NCBI GenBank assembly: GCA_018262095.1
Contig: JAGTRW010000026.1
Location: forward strand, 1-61,130
Direction: 5' to 3'
Origin: Pseudomonadota bacterium
GTDB taxonomy: Bacteria; Pseudomonadota; Gammaproteobacteria; Burkholderiales; Rhodocyclaceae
Length of the DNA stretch: 61,130 bases
Below are positions 51,734 to 61,130 of the stretch, piece after piece. The notes beneath the pieces were generated by a model that worked only from the letters and a program-made list of their open reading frames with translations, had not been told where the DNA came from and did not search any database. Every line of letters starts with the position of its first letter. Position 1 is the stretch's first letter. Position numbers and translations under genes: made by a program.

Positions 51734-52798
51734 ATGAAGATCTGTGTTTTGCCGGGTGATGGCATTGGTGTCGAAATCATGGCGCAAGCCGTTCGTGTGT
51801 TGAAGGCGCTTGACCTCAAGTGCGAACTGGAAAATGCCTTGCTCGGCGGCTGCGCCGTCGATGCCACCGGCTCGCCGTTTCCGGAAGTGACGCAGAAGCT
51901 CGCCAAAGAAGCGGACGCCGTGCTGCTCGGCGCGGTCGGCGGGCCGAAGTGGGACGTGTTGCCGCGCGAGCAGCGCCCGGAGCGCGGTCTGCTCGGCATT
52001 CGCAAACATCTCGGGCTGTTCGCCAACCTGCGCCCGGCGGTGCTCTACCCAGAACTCGCCAACGCCTCGACGCTCAAGCCCGAAGTGGTTGCCGGACTCG
52101 ACATCATGATCGTCCGCGAACTGACCGGCGACATCTATTTCGGTCAGCCGCGCGGCATCGAAATGCGCGACGTCGACGGCAGCAAGCAGCGCGTCGGCTT
52201 CAATACCATGATCTATTCGGAAACCGAGATTCGCCGTATCGGTCGCGTCGCTTTCGATGCGGCGCGCCGGCGCAACAAGAAGCTGTGTTCGGTCGACAAG
52301 ATGAACGTGCTCGAGACGACGCAGCTGTGGCGCGACGTGATGATCGAACTGTCTGCCGACTATCCCGATGTCGAACTTTCGCACCTGCTGGTCGACAACG
52401 CCGCGATGCAACTGGTGCGCAACCCCAAGCAGTTCGACGTGATGGTCACCGGCAACATGTTCGGCGACATCCTTTCGGACGAGGCGTCGATGCTCACCGG
52501 TTCGATCGGCATGCTGCCGTCGGCGTCGCTCGACGAGAACAACAAGGGGATGTACGAGCCTTGCCACGGCTCGGCGCCCGACATCGCCGGCAAGAACCTG
52601 GCCAATCCGCTGGCGACGATCCTCTCGGTGGCGATGATGCTGCGCTATACCTTTGCGCTTGAAGAGCGCGCCCAGCAGATCGAAAGCGCCGTCAAGAAAG
52701 TGCTGGCGCAGGGTTATCGCACGGGAGACATCTACGAACCCGGGACGACCCGGGTCGGCACCAAGGAAATGGGCGACGCCGTTCTGGCAGCGCTGTAA
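51734..52798 (+). CDS. leuB: 3-isopropylmalate dehydrogenase
   Basis: The 354-residue NAD- and metal-dependent decarboxylating dehydrogenase acts in leucine synthesis. It starts with [15 protein letters not shown]. Substrate motifs are [25 protein letters not shown] and [17 protein letters not shown]; the metal site is in [17 protein letters not shown] and [26 protein letters not shown] site precedes the ATG at 51734; codons at 51728 or 51707 are alternatives. leuC and leuD, which supply its substrate, are not in the window. asd follows 31 nt later. Confidence 0.95.
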   Translation: MKICVLPGDGIGVEIMAQAVRVLKALDLKCELENALLGGCAVDATGSPFPEVTQKLAKEADAVLLGAVGGPKWDVLPREQRPERGLLGIRKHLGLFANLRPAVLYPELANASTLKPEVVAGLDIMIVRELTGDIYFGQPRGIEMRDVDGSKQRVGFNTMIYSETEIRRIGRVAFDAARRRNKKLCSVDKMNVLETTQLWRDVMIELSADYPDVELSHLLVDNAAMQLVRNPKQFDVMVTGNMFGDILSDEASMLTGSIGMLPSASLDENNKGMYEPCHGSAPDIAGKNLANPLATILSVAMMLRYTFALEERAQQIESAVKKVLAQGYRTGDIYEPGTTRVGTKEMGDAVLAAL

Positions 52799-52829
52799 TT
52801 TGATCGGTTGATTTTTTGGGGCAATTGAA

Positions 52830-53960
52830 ATGAAGAAGGTTGGACTGGTTGGATGGCGCGGAATGGTCGGCTCGGTGCTGATGCAGCGCATGGTGGACGA
52901 GGGTGATTTTGCTGATATCGACCCCGTTTATTTCTCGACCTCGGCGGTCGGCGGCCAGGGGCCGACGCTCGGTGGCAAGGACGGCGGCGTGTTGCAAGAC
53001 GCGATGTCGATCGATGCGCTCAAGCAGATGGACGTCGTGATTACCTGCCAAGGCGGCGACTACACCAAGGCGGTTTTCCCGAAGCTGCGCGCGGCGGGCT
53101 GGAACGGCCACTGGATCGACGCGGCATCGACGCTGCGCATGGAAAAGGACGCGGTGATCGTCCTCGATCCGGTCAACCTCAACGTCATCGAGGCGGCGCT
53201 TAGCAAGGGCGGCAAGAACTGGATCGGCGGCAACTGCACGGTGTCCTTGATGTTGATGGGGCTCGGCGGCTTGTTCCAGAACGATCTCGTCGAGTGGGTC
53301 AGCGCGATGACTTATCAGGCGGCTTCGGGGGCCGGCGCGCAAAACATGCGCGAGCTGATCGCCCAGATGGGCGCGCTGCACGACGCAGTCAAGTCGGATC
53401 TCGCCGATCCGGCGTCGGCGATTCTCGAGATCGACCGCAAGGTTGCCGAGACGATGCGCGCGGCGAGCTTCCCGACCAAGAACTTCCGCAACACGGCGCT
53501 CGCCGGCAGTCTGATCCCGTGGATCGACGTTCCGGTCGAGCACGGGCAGTCGAAGGAAGAGTGGAAGGGCGGCGCCGAATGCAACAAGATTCTGGGTCGT
53601 GCGCCGTTCCGCTCGCCGGGCAGCATTCCGATCGACGGCCTGTGCGTGCGGATCGGCGCCATGCGCTGCCACTCGCAGGGATTGACCATCAAGCTCAAGA
53701 AGGACGTGCCGATCGACGAGATTTCGGACGTCATCGCCAACGGCAACCCATGGGCCAAGGTCGTTCCCAATGAGCGCGAAATCAGCGAGCGCGAACTGAC
53801 GCCCGCGGCGGTGACCGGGACGCTCAACGTGCCGGTCGGCCGCTTGCACAAACTGGCGATGGGGCCCGAGTATCTCGGCGCCTTTACCGTCGGCGACCAG
53901 TTGCTGTGGGGCGCCGCCGAACCGCTGCGCCGCATGCTGCGGCTGTTGCTTGACAACTGA
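52830..53960 (+). CDS. asd: aspartate-semialdehyde dehydrogenase
   Basis: A 376-residue NADP-dependent dehydrogenase producing aspartate semialdehyde, the branch point to lysine (dapA) and to homoserine and threonine (hom, thrC), all in this window. NADP loop: [15 protein letters not shown]. The active-site cysteine is C136 in [11 protein letters not shown]. The His region [20 protein letters not shown] is conserved. It is of the long gammaproteobacterial type. A strong terminator follows, separating it from fimV. Confidence 0.96.
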   Translation: MKKVGLVGWRGMVGSVLMQRMVDEGDFADIDPVYFSTSAVGGQGPTLGGKDGGVLQDAMSIDALKQMDVVITCQGGDYTKAVFPKLRAAGWNGHWIDAASTLRMEKDAVIVLDPVNLNVIEAALSKGGKNWIGGNCTVSLMLMGLGGLFQNDLVEWVSAMTYQAASGAGAQNMRELIAQMGALHDAVKSDLADPASAILEIDRKVAETMRAASFPTKNFRNTALAGSLIPWIDVPVEHGQSKEEWKGGAECNKILGRAPFRSPGSIPIDGLCVRIGAMRCHSQGLTIKLKKDVPIDEISDVIANGNPWAKVVPNEREISERELTPAAVTGTLNVPVGRLHKLAMGPEYLGAFTVGDQLLWGAAEPLRRMLRLLLDN

Positions 53961-53972
53961 TTGATTCGCTGA

Positions 53973-54007
53973 AAAAAATCCGGGGCCGGTGCCCCGGATT
54001 TTTTTTA
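53973..54007. terminator. terminator after asd
   Basis: ATCCGGGGC (53979-53987) and GCCCCGGAT (53992-54000) form a 9-bp stem with loop CGGT, flanked by an A run before and a T run (54001-54007) after. The symmetry allows termination on both strands. The rest of the gap to fimV (54008-54104) is AT-rich and probably holds the fimV promoter. Confidence 0.9.
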
Positions 54008-54104
54008 TTTCAGTTAATTGGCACATCACAAGAAAGTTTAGCTTGCATGGCTAACTTCCTGATGTTATTTTAATAATTCCGATTTCGACGCTCAGGGTGG
54101 CGCC

Positions 54105-57100
54105 GTGGCCAACAAGACAGATATGACAAAAAAATATATTGGGTTGCGTACCTCGGTGATGGCGGTGGCTTCCTGTCTGGCACTTTCCGGAATTCCGCTC
54201 GCCGCGCATGCCGCGGGGCTGGGCAAAATTGTCGTGCTTTCGGCGCTCGGGCAACCGCTGCGCGCCGAGATCGAGGTCTCCGCGACGCGTGAAGAGCTCG
54301 CCGACATGAAGGCGCAACTGGCGTCTCCCGATGCCTTCAAACAGGCGGGGCTGGACTATGCGACGACCTTGCTCAGCATCCGTTTCAGCATGGACAAGCG
54401 AGCCAACGGGCAGTCGGTGATCAGGCTCAGTTCCGATCGGCCGATCAACGATCCCTTCGTCGATATGCTGCTCGAACTCAACTGGCCGACTGGCCGGCTG
54501 GTCCGCGAGTATACCTTCCTGCTCGATCCGCCCGAGGTCGCCGCCAAGGCGGTGCCGCCGGTGGTCTCGGTGACGATCAGACCGGCGGCTGGCAAGCCGG
54601 CGGCAGCGACGCCGGCTCCGGCCCCTGCACCGGCGCGGGCCATCTCGCCGATCGACGACGAGTTGCGCAGCAAGGCGGTCGCCAATGTTCGTGCGCAGCA
54701 GCAGAAACCGGCTGAGCAGCCCGCTGCGCCGGCCGCGCAGAAGCTCGAGAGTCGCGAAGTCAAACGCGGCGACACGCTCAACAAGATCGCCAGCGAAACC
54801 AAGCCGCAAGGCGTTTCGCTTGAGCAGATGCTGGTCGGCCTGCTGCGCGCCAACCAGGACGCTTTCGACGGCGGTAACATGAACCGCTTGAAGGCGGGCA
54901 AGATCCTTTCGTTGCCCGAGAAGTCTGCACTCGAAGCCGTGCCTGTTGCCGAAGCGCGGAAGATCGTGCTGGCGCAGTCGTCCGACTGGAGTGCTTATCG
55001 CAACAAACTGGCGGGTATCGCTGCGCAGACGCCGGTCAAGGACGAGACGGCCAGGCAGGCATCGGCCGGCAAGATCACGGCCAAGGTTGAGGACAAGGCG
55101 GCGCCGGCGATCGAGCCCAAGGATAAACTCACGGTTTCGGCGAGCGAGACCGCCGCCAAGTCGGGCGCCGCGGCCGCCAAACGTAGCGAAGAAGATCAGA
55201 TCGCCAAGGAGAAGGCGCTCGCTGAAGCCAAAGAGCGCATGCAGGCGCTCGAAAAGAATGTCGCCGACTTGCAGAAGCTGGTCGAGCTCAAAAATCAGAA
55301 TCTTGCCGAGTTGCAGAAGCAGTCGGCGGCCAAGCCCGAACCGGTCGTTCCCGCGCTGGCCCCGCCGCCCAAGCCCGAGCCGGTGGCAGCACCTGCCGAG
55401 GTGAAAGCCGCCGAACCGGTGAGCAAGCCCGAGGAAAGCAAGCCGGAAGTGGCGCCCGTTGCACCGCCGGTTGAAGCGCCAAAACCCGTTGCGCCGCCCA
55501 AGCCGGTACCGCCACCACCACCACCGGTGCCCGAGCCTGCGCTGCTCGACCAGCTGCTCGACAATCCGCTGGCGCTGGCCGGTGGCGGCGGCATCCTGGC
55601 GCTGATCGCCGCGCTGCTCGTCATTCGGCGGCGTCGCGCCAGCCAGGGCGAAACGCCGCTCGAACTGGGTACCAGCACGTCGCAGCAGTTCAGCGGGCTG
55701 ACCGCCAATTCGGTGTTCCGCAGCACCGGCGGGCAGAGTGTCGACACCTCGCACGGGCCGGCGCAAACCGATTTCAGCCAGGCGGGACCGGGTAGCATCG
55801 ACACCGATGAGGTCGATCCGGTCGCCGAGGCCGACGTCTATATGGCGTACGGCCGCGACGTGCAGGCCGAGGAAATCCTGGTCGAGGCGCGGCAGAAAGA
55901 TCCGACGCGCTACGCGATCCACCTTAAGTTGCTCGAGATCTATTCGAATCGCAAGGATCTGCAGCAATTCGAGACGCTGGCGACCGATCTTTACGGTGAG
56001 ACCGGCGGCGTCGGCGCCGACTGGGAAAAAGCCGCCGCCATGGGCCTCAAGCTCGATCCGGGCAACCCGCTGTACGGTGCGTCAGCGCCGGCTGCGCTGC
56101 CATCGGCTGAACAGCCTGTGGCCGAGGCGCCATCGTTCGAAATGCCTGCGGCTGAGGCGCCATCGGCCGCGGCAGCTTTTGACGCCAACGCCACGCTGAT
56201 CGTTACGCCGCAGCAGATGACGCAAGCGGTCAGCGAGCGCGCCGAATTGCCAGCCGACGTCACCGCTGAGGCGCCGGTCGCGCAAGAGCTTGCCAGTCTC
56301 GACTTCGATCTGGGTCTGGACGAAGGCAAAGCCGCGCCGGCTACCGCTGCGGCGAGCCCGGAAGGTCGGCTTGAAACGCCCAGCTTGCCTGAGCCAGAGC
56401 CCACCTCGGCGCTCGATTTTGACCTCGCGGCCGACCACTTGGCGACGCCTGCGGCGGTCGCCGAGGAGCCGCTTGCCGGCCTGGATTTCGATTTTCCCGA
56501 TCTTCCGGCAGCGGTGGTCGCACCGGATGAACCAGCTCCTTCGCTCGCCGATCTCGATTTCGATCTCGGCGCCGACACCAGCGCCCAGGAAACCACCGAG
56601 TTTGCGCCACTGACCGCGACGAGCTCGGACGACGTCGCGCCCTTTGACGACGACCTCGACGCCAAGCTCGACGTCAGCCTGACCGAGTCGACCTTCCTTG
56701 GACAGTCGATTCCCGAGTCATCGCCATTCGACATGTCGGCGATCGATCTTGACCTCAAGGAACCCGAAGTCGAGCTTCCTTCTTCGGCCGCGGTCAGTGC
56801 GCCCGAAGCGGTGCCGGATGTCGAATTGGAGAGCGTTCAGGCGTCGACCGTGGTCAATCCGAATTTTGAAAGGGAGCAGGCTGAAACGCTGATCAGCCCG
56901 CGGCCGATGGTCGAGCCCGAAGCCGACAAGGATTTTTCGCTCGCTCAGGGCGAGACGCTCGTCGATCCGCATTTCGGCGAAGCGGCTGAGTCTGAGTTTT
57001 CGAAATTTCCCGATGTCGTTTCCAGCGAAGAAGTGACGACCAAGCTCGATCTGGCCAGCGCCTACGAGGAAATGGGCGACTTCGAGGGGGCGCGCGAACT

Positions 57101-57179
57101 GCTGCAGGAAGTCTTGAATGAGGGCGACGCAGCGCAACGCGAAAAAGCCCAGGCGATCCTGACCAAGATTGGCCAATAG
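54105..57179 (+). CDS. fimV: FimV/HubP family protein
   Basis: A 1024-residue inner-membrane scaffold that binds peptidoglycan and organises polar structures such as type IV pili. Parts in order: signal peptide (about 15-35); conserved N-terminal domain (AGLGKIVVLSALGQPLRAEI); LysM at about 215-268 (REVKRGDTLNKIASE); coiled coil at about 350-410; Pro-rich linker; a transmembrane helix at about 485-508 before RRRR; a long acidic cytoplasmic part with TPR-like repeats and LDFDL repeats; and a C-terminal FimV TPR (LDLASAYEEMGDFEGARELL). The GTG start at 54105 has an AGGG site; ATG 54123 is the alternative. The place between asd and truA is conserved. Confidence 0.94.
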   Translation: MANKTDMTKKYIGLRTSVMAVASCLALSGIPLAAHAAGLGKIVVLSALGQPLRAEIEVSATREELADMKAQLASPDAFKQAGLDYATTLLSIRFSMDKRANGQSVIRLSSDRPINDPFVDMLLELNWPTGRLVREYTFLLDPPEVAAKAVPPVVSVTIRPAAGKPAAATPAPAPAPARAISPIDDELRSKAVANVRAQQQKPAEQPAAPAAQKLESREVKRGDTLNKIASETKPQGVSLEQMLVGLLRANQDAFDGGNMNRLKAGKILSLPEKSALEAVPVAEARKIVLAQSSDWSAYRNKLAGIAAQTPVKDETARQASAGKITAKVEDKAAPAIEPKDKLTVSASETAAKSGAAAAKRSEEDQIAKEKALAEAKERMQALEKNVADLQKLVELKNQNLAELQKQSAAKPEPVVPALAPPPKPEPVAAPAEVKAAEPVSKPEESKPEVAPVAPPVEAPKPVAPPKPVPPPPPPVPEPALLDQLLDNPLALAGGGGILALIAALLVIRRRRASQGETPLELGTSTSQQFSGLTANSVFRSTGGQSVDTSHGPAQTDFSQAGPGSIDTDEVDPVAEADVYMAYGRDVQAEEILVEARQKDPTRYAIHLKLLEIYSNRKDLQQFETLATDLYGETGGVGADWEKAAAMGLKLDPGNPLYGASAPAALPSAEQPVAEAPSFEMPAAEAPSAAAAFDANATLIVTPQQMTQAVSERAELPADVTAEAPVAQELASLDFDLGLDEGKAAPATAAASPEGRLETPSLPEPEPTSALDFDLAADHLATPAAVAEEPLAGLDFDFPDLPAAVVAPDEPAPSLADLDFDLGADTSAQETTEFAPLTATSSDDVAPFDDDLDAKLDVSLTESTFLGQSIPESSPFDMSAIDLDLKEPEVELPSSAAVSAPEAVPDVELESVQASTVVNPNFEREQAETLISPRPMVEPEADKDFSLAQGETLVDPHFGEAAESEFSKFPDVVSSEEVTTKLDLASAYEEMGDFEGARELLQEVLNEGDAAQREKAQAILTKIGQ

Positions 57180-57200
57180 ACCGCCGCAGAGGTAGACTCG

Positions 57201-57235
57201 GGCCGCAGCGCTGCTGGCGCTGCGGCCTTTTCTTT
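57201..57235 (+). terminator. terminator after fimV
   Basis: The perfect 10-bp stem GGCCGCAGCG/CGCTGCGGCC (57201-57210 with 57218-57227) has a 7-nt loop and is followed by TTTTCTTT. It separates fimV from the membrane protein gene at 57269. Confidence 0.82.
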
Positions 57236-57268
57236 GGCGTTTGCCTCTTCAACGTACCGGATGCACCG

Positions 57269-57868
57269 ATGTTCCGCTTTTCCGTTCACCCGACGATTCG
57301 TCTGCTGGTCTGGCTGGCGCTGCTGGTCGGCGTGCAAGCCTTGAGCGGCGCCGCGCTGGCGATCGCTTTTGCCGCGCTGCCGCTGTGCGGCGCGCGGGCG
57401 CTGCGACGCGGCGCGTTGCTGGTCTGGCGCGCACGCTGGTTGCTCGCCTCGCTGCTGGTCATTTTGTCCTGGGGCGTTGCTGGCGAACCGCTGTGGCAGG
57501 GCGCCGCGGCGCCGACCTACGAAGGCTTGCGCGAAGCGCTGACCCATTTTGGACGATTGCTGCTGCTCCTCTTTGTCGTCGCCGCTTTCCTTGAAGCGAT
57601 GCCGCTGCCCGACTTGCTTTCGGCGACCCATGGCCTGCTTGGGCCGCTGCGCCACTTTGGCGTCGACCCCGAGCGCGGCGTCGTTCGTCTGATGCTGGTG
57701 CTGCGCTACGTCGAAACGCTGCCGCGTCCGCGCGACTGGCGGGTGCTGCTCAAGGCGCCGGCGCCTGTCGTCAGCGAACGCGTCGAGGTCGATTGCCAGG
57801 CGCTGCGCTGGACCGATGGTCTGGTCTGCGTGGCCCTCGTTGCGGCCGCTTTTTGTTTCTTGAAGTAA
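57269..57868 (+). CDS. EcfT/CbiQ-like membrane protein
   Basis: This 199-residue membrane protein has four or five hydrophobic segments. The middle, LLFVVAAFLEAMPLPDLLSA, then LLGPLRHFGVDP, and RLMLVLRYVETLP resemble the coupling helices of energy-coupling-factor T subunits (CbiQ/EcfT), which join ATPases to vitamin-binding S subunits. No ATPase or S component is nearby, so it would have to use distant partners or do something else. The gene ends eight nucleotides before truA and is probably co-transcribed with it. Confidence 0.6.
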   Translation: MFRFSVHPTIRLLVWLALLVGVQALSGAALAIAFAALPLCGARALRRGALLVWRARWLLASLLVILSWGVAGEPLWQGAAAPTYEGLREALTHFGRLLLLLFVVAAFLEAMPLPDLLSATHGLLGPLRHFGVDPERGVVRLMLVLRYVETLPRPRDWRVLLKAPAPVVSERVEVDCQALRWTDGLVCVALVAAAFCFLK

Positions 57869-57876
57869 GGACACGG

Positions 57877-58668
57877 ATGCGAGTCGCCCTCGGCGTCGAA
57901 TACGACGGTAGCGCTTTCCACGGCTGGCAGACGCAGCCCGGCGGCGGCACCGTTCAGGACGCGCTGGAAGCCGCGCTGCAACAGATCGCCGGGGTGCCCG
58001 TCGCGGTCGTCTGCGCGGGACGAACCGACGCCGGCGTGCATGCGAGCGCGCAGGTCGTGCACTTCGACGCGCCGGTCGAGCGTCCGCTCACCGCCTGGGT
58101 GCGCGGCGCCAATACCTTTCTGCCGCCGGCGGTGTCGGTGCGCTGGGCGCAGCCGGTCGCCGATGATTTTCACGCGCGCTTTTCGGCCTACGGGCGTTGC
58201 TATCGCTACCTGTTGATCAACCGGCCGCAGCGCCCCGGGGTATGGCACGGGCGCGCCGGCTGGTATCATCACCCGCTCGACGTCGAGACCATGCAGCAGG
58301 CGGCATCGTTGCTGCTCGGCGAGAACGATTTTTCGGCTTTCCGCGCCGCCGACTGCCAGGCCAAGTCAGCGGTCAAGACGATGCGGCTGGCGACGGTTAA
58401 GCGCTGCGGCGAGCTCATCGTCTTCGATTTCGAGGCCAGCGCCTTCCTGCAGCACATGGTTCGCAATCTGGTCGGCAGTCTGGTCTATATCGGTCAGGGC
58501 AAGCATCCACCGGAGTGGATCAGCGAGTTGCTCGCCGCGCGCGAGCGGCGTCTGGCGGCGCCGACTTTTTCAGCTGCCGGGCTCTACCTGGTCGGCGTCA
58601 GGTACGAGCCGCACTGGCAGTTGCCGGTTGGCGACGATGCCTTGCTGCCGGTCGAGGCTGGCTTTTGA
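57877..58668 (+). CDS. truA: tRNA pseudouridine(38-40) synthase
   Basis: The 263-residue enzyme converts uridines 38-40 in the anticodon arm of tRNAs to pseudouridine. The catalytic aspartate is D51 in CAGRTDAGVHASAQV. Start MRVALGVEYDGSAFHGWQTQ is the family start; the frame is open 28 codons further upstream, inside the neighbour. FEASAFLQHMVRNLVGSLVY is the conserved C-terminal part. trpF follows 20 nt later, the same order as in many betaproteobacteria. Confidence 0.96.
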   Translation: MRVALGVEYDGSAFHGWQTQPGGGTVQDALEAALQQIAGVPVAVVCAGRTDAGVHASAQVVHFDAPVERPLTAWVRGANTFLPPAVSVRWAQPVADDFHARFSAYGRCYRYLLINRPQRPGVWHGRAGWYHHPLDVETMQQAASLLLGENDFSAFRAADCQAKSAVKTMRLATVKRCGELIVFDFEASAFLQHMVRNLVGSLVYIGQGKHPPEWISELLAARERRLAAPTFSAAGLYLVGVRYEPHWQLPVGDDALLPVEAGF

Positions 58669-58688
58669 GTACGAGGAGCTTTTTGCCA

Positions 58689-59312
58689 ATGAAACCGCGC
58701 ATCAAGATTTGTGGGCTGACCCGTCTCGAAGACCTGCGTTCGGCGGTCGACGCCGGTGCCGACGCGATCGGCCTGGTGTTCTATGCCAAGAGTCCGCGCC
58801 ATGTCGATCTGGCGTTGGCGGCCGAGTTGGCGCGTGCGGTTCCGCCGTTCATTACCATCGTCGGCCTGTTCGTCAATGCAGACCCGGCGCTGGTCAGGCA
58901 GACGCTGGCGGCGGTGCCGATTCACCTGCTGCAGTTCCACGGTGACGAAGACGAAGCGTATTGCCGGCAGTTCGATCGCCCGTTCGTCAAGGCTGCGCGC
59001 GTCAAGCCGGGAATGGATTTGGTACAATACGCCAGTGCTTTCCCTTCGGCGCAGGCGATTTTGCTCGATGCCTTCGTCGACGGCTATGGCGGCGGCGGCA
59101 AGGTGTTCGACTGGACGCTGGTACCAAAGGACTTGAAAACGCCGATCATTCTCTCGGGCGGGCTCGATTCCGGCAACGTGGCCGACGCCATCGCTCGCTT
59201 GCGGCCGGCGGCGGTCGATGTGTCGTCGGGAGTCGAGTTGAACGATGGTGCCAAGGGAATCAAGGACGCCGAGAAAATTCGCGCGTTCGTTGCCGCCGTG
59301 CGGGCGGCTTGA
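58689..59312 (+). CDS. trpF: phosphoribosylanthranilate isomerase
   Basis: A 207-residue barrel enzyme of tryptophan synthesis that isomerises N-(5-phosphoribosyl)anthranilate. The general base is Cys8 in IKICGLTRLED and the general acid Asp lies in LLDAFVDGYGGGGK. The phosphate loops ILSGGLDSGNVADAI and VDVSSGVE are present. The ATG has GAGGAG about ten bases upstream. A 192-nt gap separates it from trpB. The coding sequence contains TGG-TACAAT at 59020-59028, a chance or real internal promoter. Confidence 0.95.
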   Translation: MKPRIKICGLTRLEDLRSAVDAGADAIGLVFYAKSPRHVDLALAAELARAVPPFITIVGLFVNADPALVRQTLAAVPIHLLQFHGDEDEAYCRQFDRPFVKAARVKPGMDLVQYASAFPSAQAILLDAFVDGYGGGGKVFDWTLVPKDLKTPIILSGGLDSGNVADAIARLRPAAVDVSSGVELNDGAKGIKDAEKIRAFVAAVRAA

Positions 59313-59504
59313 GTGATGGCGACTGATCGATTCGGCAAGCGCGATCGATCGATGTCGGAACAGGATGACTGATGCGCAAGACTTGTGGTGGATTGACCCG
59401 GACCTGCTGGCGACGCTTCTTCGCCGACCATAGCTGGCGTTGCTGAGGCTGATGTCTCGTTTCGCCCGTCCGTCTGTCCCTTGCATCTGTCTTTAGGAGA
59501 AATC

Positions 59505-60709
<1,205 letters not shown>

Positions 60710-60710
<1 letters not shown>

Positions 60711-61130
60711 TGTCAAAAATACAAACCACCTTCGAGCGCCTCAAGGCGCAAGGGCGCAAGGCGTTGATTCCGTTCATCACCGCGGGCGATCCCGATCCGG
60801 CACTGACCGTGACGCTGATGCATGCGCTGGTCGAGGCCGGCGCCGACGTCATCGAGCTCGGCGTTCCTTTTTCCGACCCGATGGCCGACGGGCCGACCAT
60901 CCAGCGCGCCTCGGAGCGCGCTCTGCTAAAGGGTGTGAGTTTGCGCCAGGTGCTGGCGATGGTCGCCAGTTTCCGTACTGGCGACAGCGAAACGCCGGTG
61001 GTGCTGATGGGCTACGCCAATCCGATCGAGGCCATCGGCGTCGATCAATTTGCCGCCGCAGCGCTTGCCGCCGGCGTCGACGGCGTGCTGGTCGTCGATT
61101 ACCCGCCCGAGGAAAGTGCCGAGTTTGCGC
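60710..61130 (+). CDS. trpA: tryptophan synthase alpha subunit (5' part)
   Basis: The first 140 residues are visible; the gene runs past the right edge. The barrel starts [20 protein letters not shown], with the acid catalyst glutamate in [17 protein letters not shown] and the second catalytic Asp in the same motif, then [10 protein letters not shown] and [13 protein letters not shown]. It cleaves indole glycerol phosphate and channels indole to TrpB. The start overlaps the trpB stop. Confidence 0.95.

Noticed and set aside
54051-55967. 638-codon open frame opposite the first half of fimV
   Set aside because: Low-complexity Arg/Gly/Leu-rich antisense frame with no start context; fimV on the other strand has clear domains.

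Overview
The window reads as a single chromosomal block of a GC-rich betaproteobacterium, most likely Rhodocyclales (relatives of Dechloromonas, Azonexus, Propionivibrio or Accumulibacter). The basis is the gene order surE-pcm-nlpD-rpoS, the block leuB-asd-fimV-truA-trpF-trpB-trpA, a class I polyhydroxyalkanoate synthase, and the style of the proteins. The genus is inference; no rRNA gene is present. I see no insertion sequence, prophage, CRISPR array, plasmid origin or clearly broken gene.

Layout. 1-2640: end of a TRAP-type substrate-binding protein gene, an IclR regulator, and a leftward iron-storage operon (two bacterioferritins and bacterioferritin-associated ferredoxin). 2640-7670: surE-pcm-nlpD-rpoS and citramalate synthase cimA. 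7770-12670: a complete branched-chain amino acid type ABC transporter (locus 1). 12700-18960: leftward serA-like dehydrogenase, mltB, and a TgpA-like transglutaminase/DUF58/MoxR trio. 19098-23117: deacetylase-family protein, a REP-like repeat, dapA, bamC and an MBL hydrolase. 23234-28191: a second complete branched-chain amino acid type transporter (locus 2). 28206-30490: tRNA-Ser, a Bax-inhibitor-1 family membrane protein, an ArnD-like deacetylase and a small Mth938-like protein. 30638-36491: alaA, GNAT, hom, then a DUF2249 protein and a diguanylate cyclase, then thrC. 36492-41549: leftward nadC, lpxH, ppiB, ppiA, an L,D-transpeptidase and a TPR protein. 41671-47739: cysS, an attenuator-controlled ilvBN, phaC and a small unknown protein. 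47757-61130: a secreted HExxH protein, aroC, a YdcH-like protein, an MFS transporter, entericidin, leuB, asd, fimV, an EcfT-like protein, truA, trpF, trpB and the start of trpA.

How it fits together. The window is rich in amino acid metabolism. cimA, ilvBN and leuB supply isoleucine, valine and leucine precursors. asd, hom, thrC and dapA cover the aspartate family. trpFBA, aroC and serA cover tryptophan, aromatics and serine. Two LIV-type importers carry branched-chain or related substrates. The clearest regulatory find is a valine-codon leader peptide with a terminator in front of ilvBN. Other points to check are a heme/ferroxidase division of labour between the two bacterioferritins, matching promoter and terminator arrangements around both LIV binding-protein genes, a possible short transcript before surE, and a signalling-gene insertion between hom and thrC. 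Nothing here amounts to an obvious new multi-gene system; the finds are mostly regulatory and family-level.
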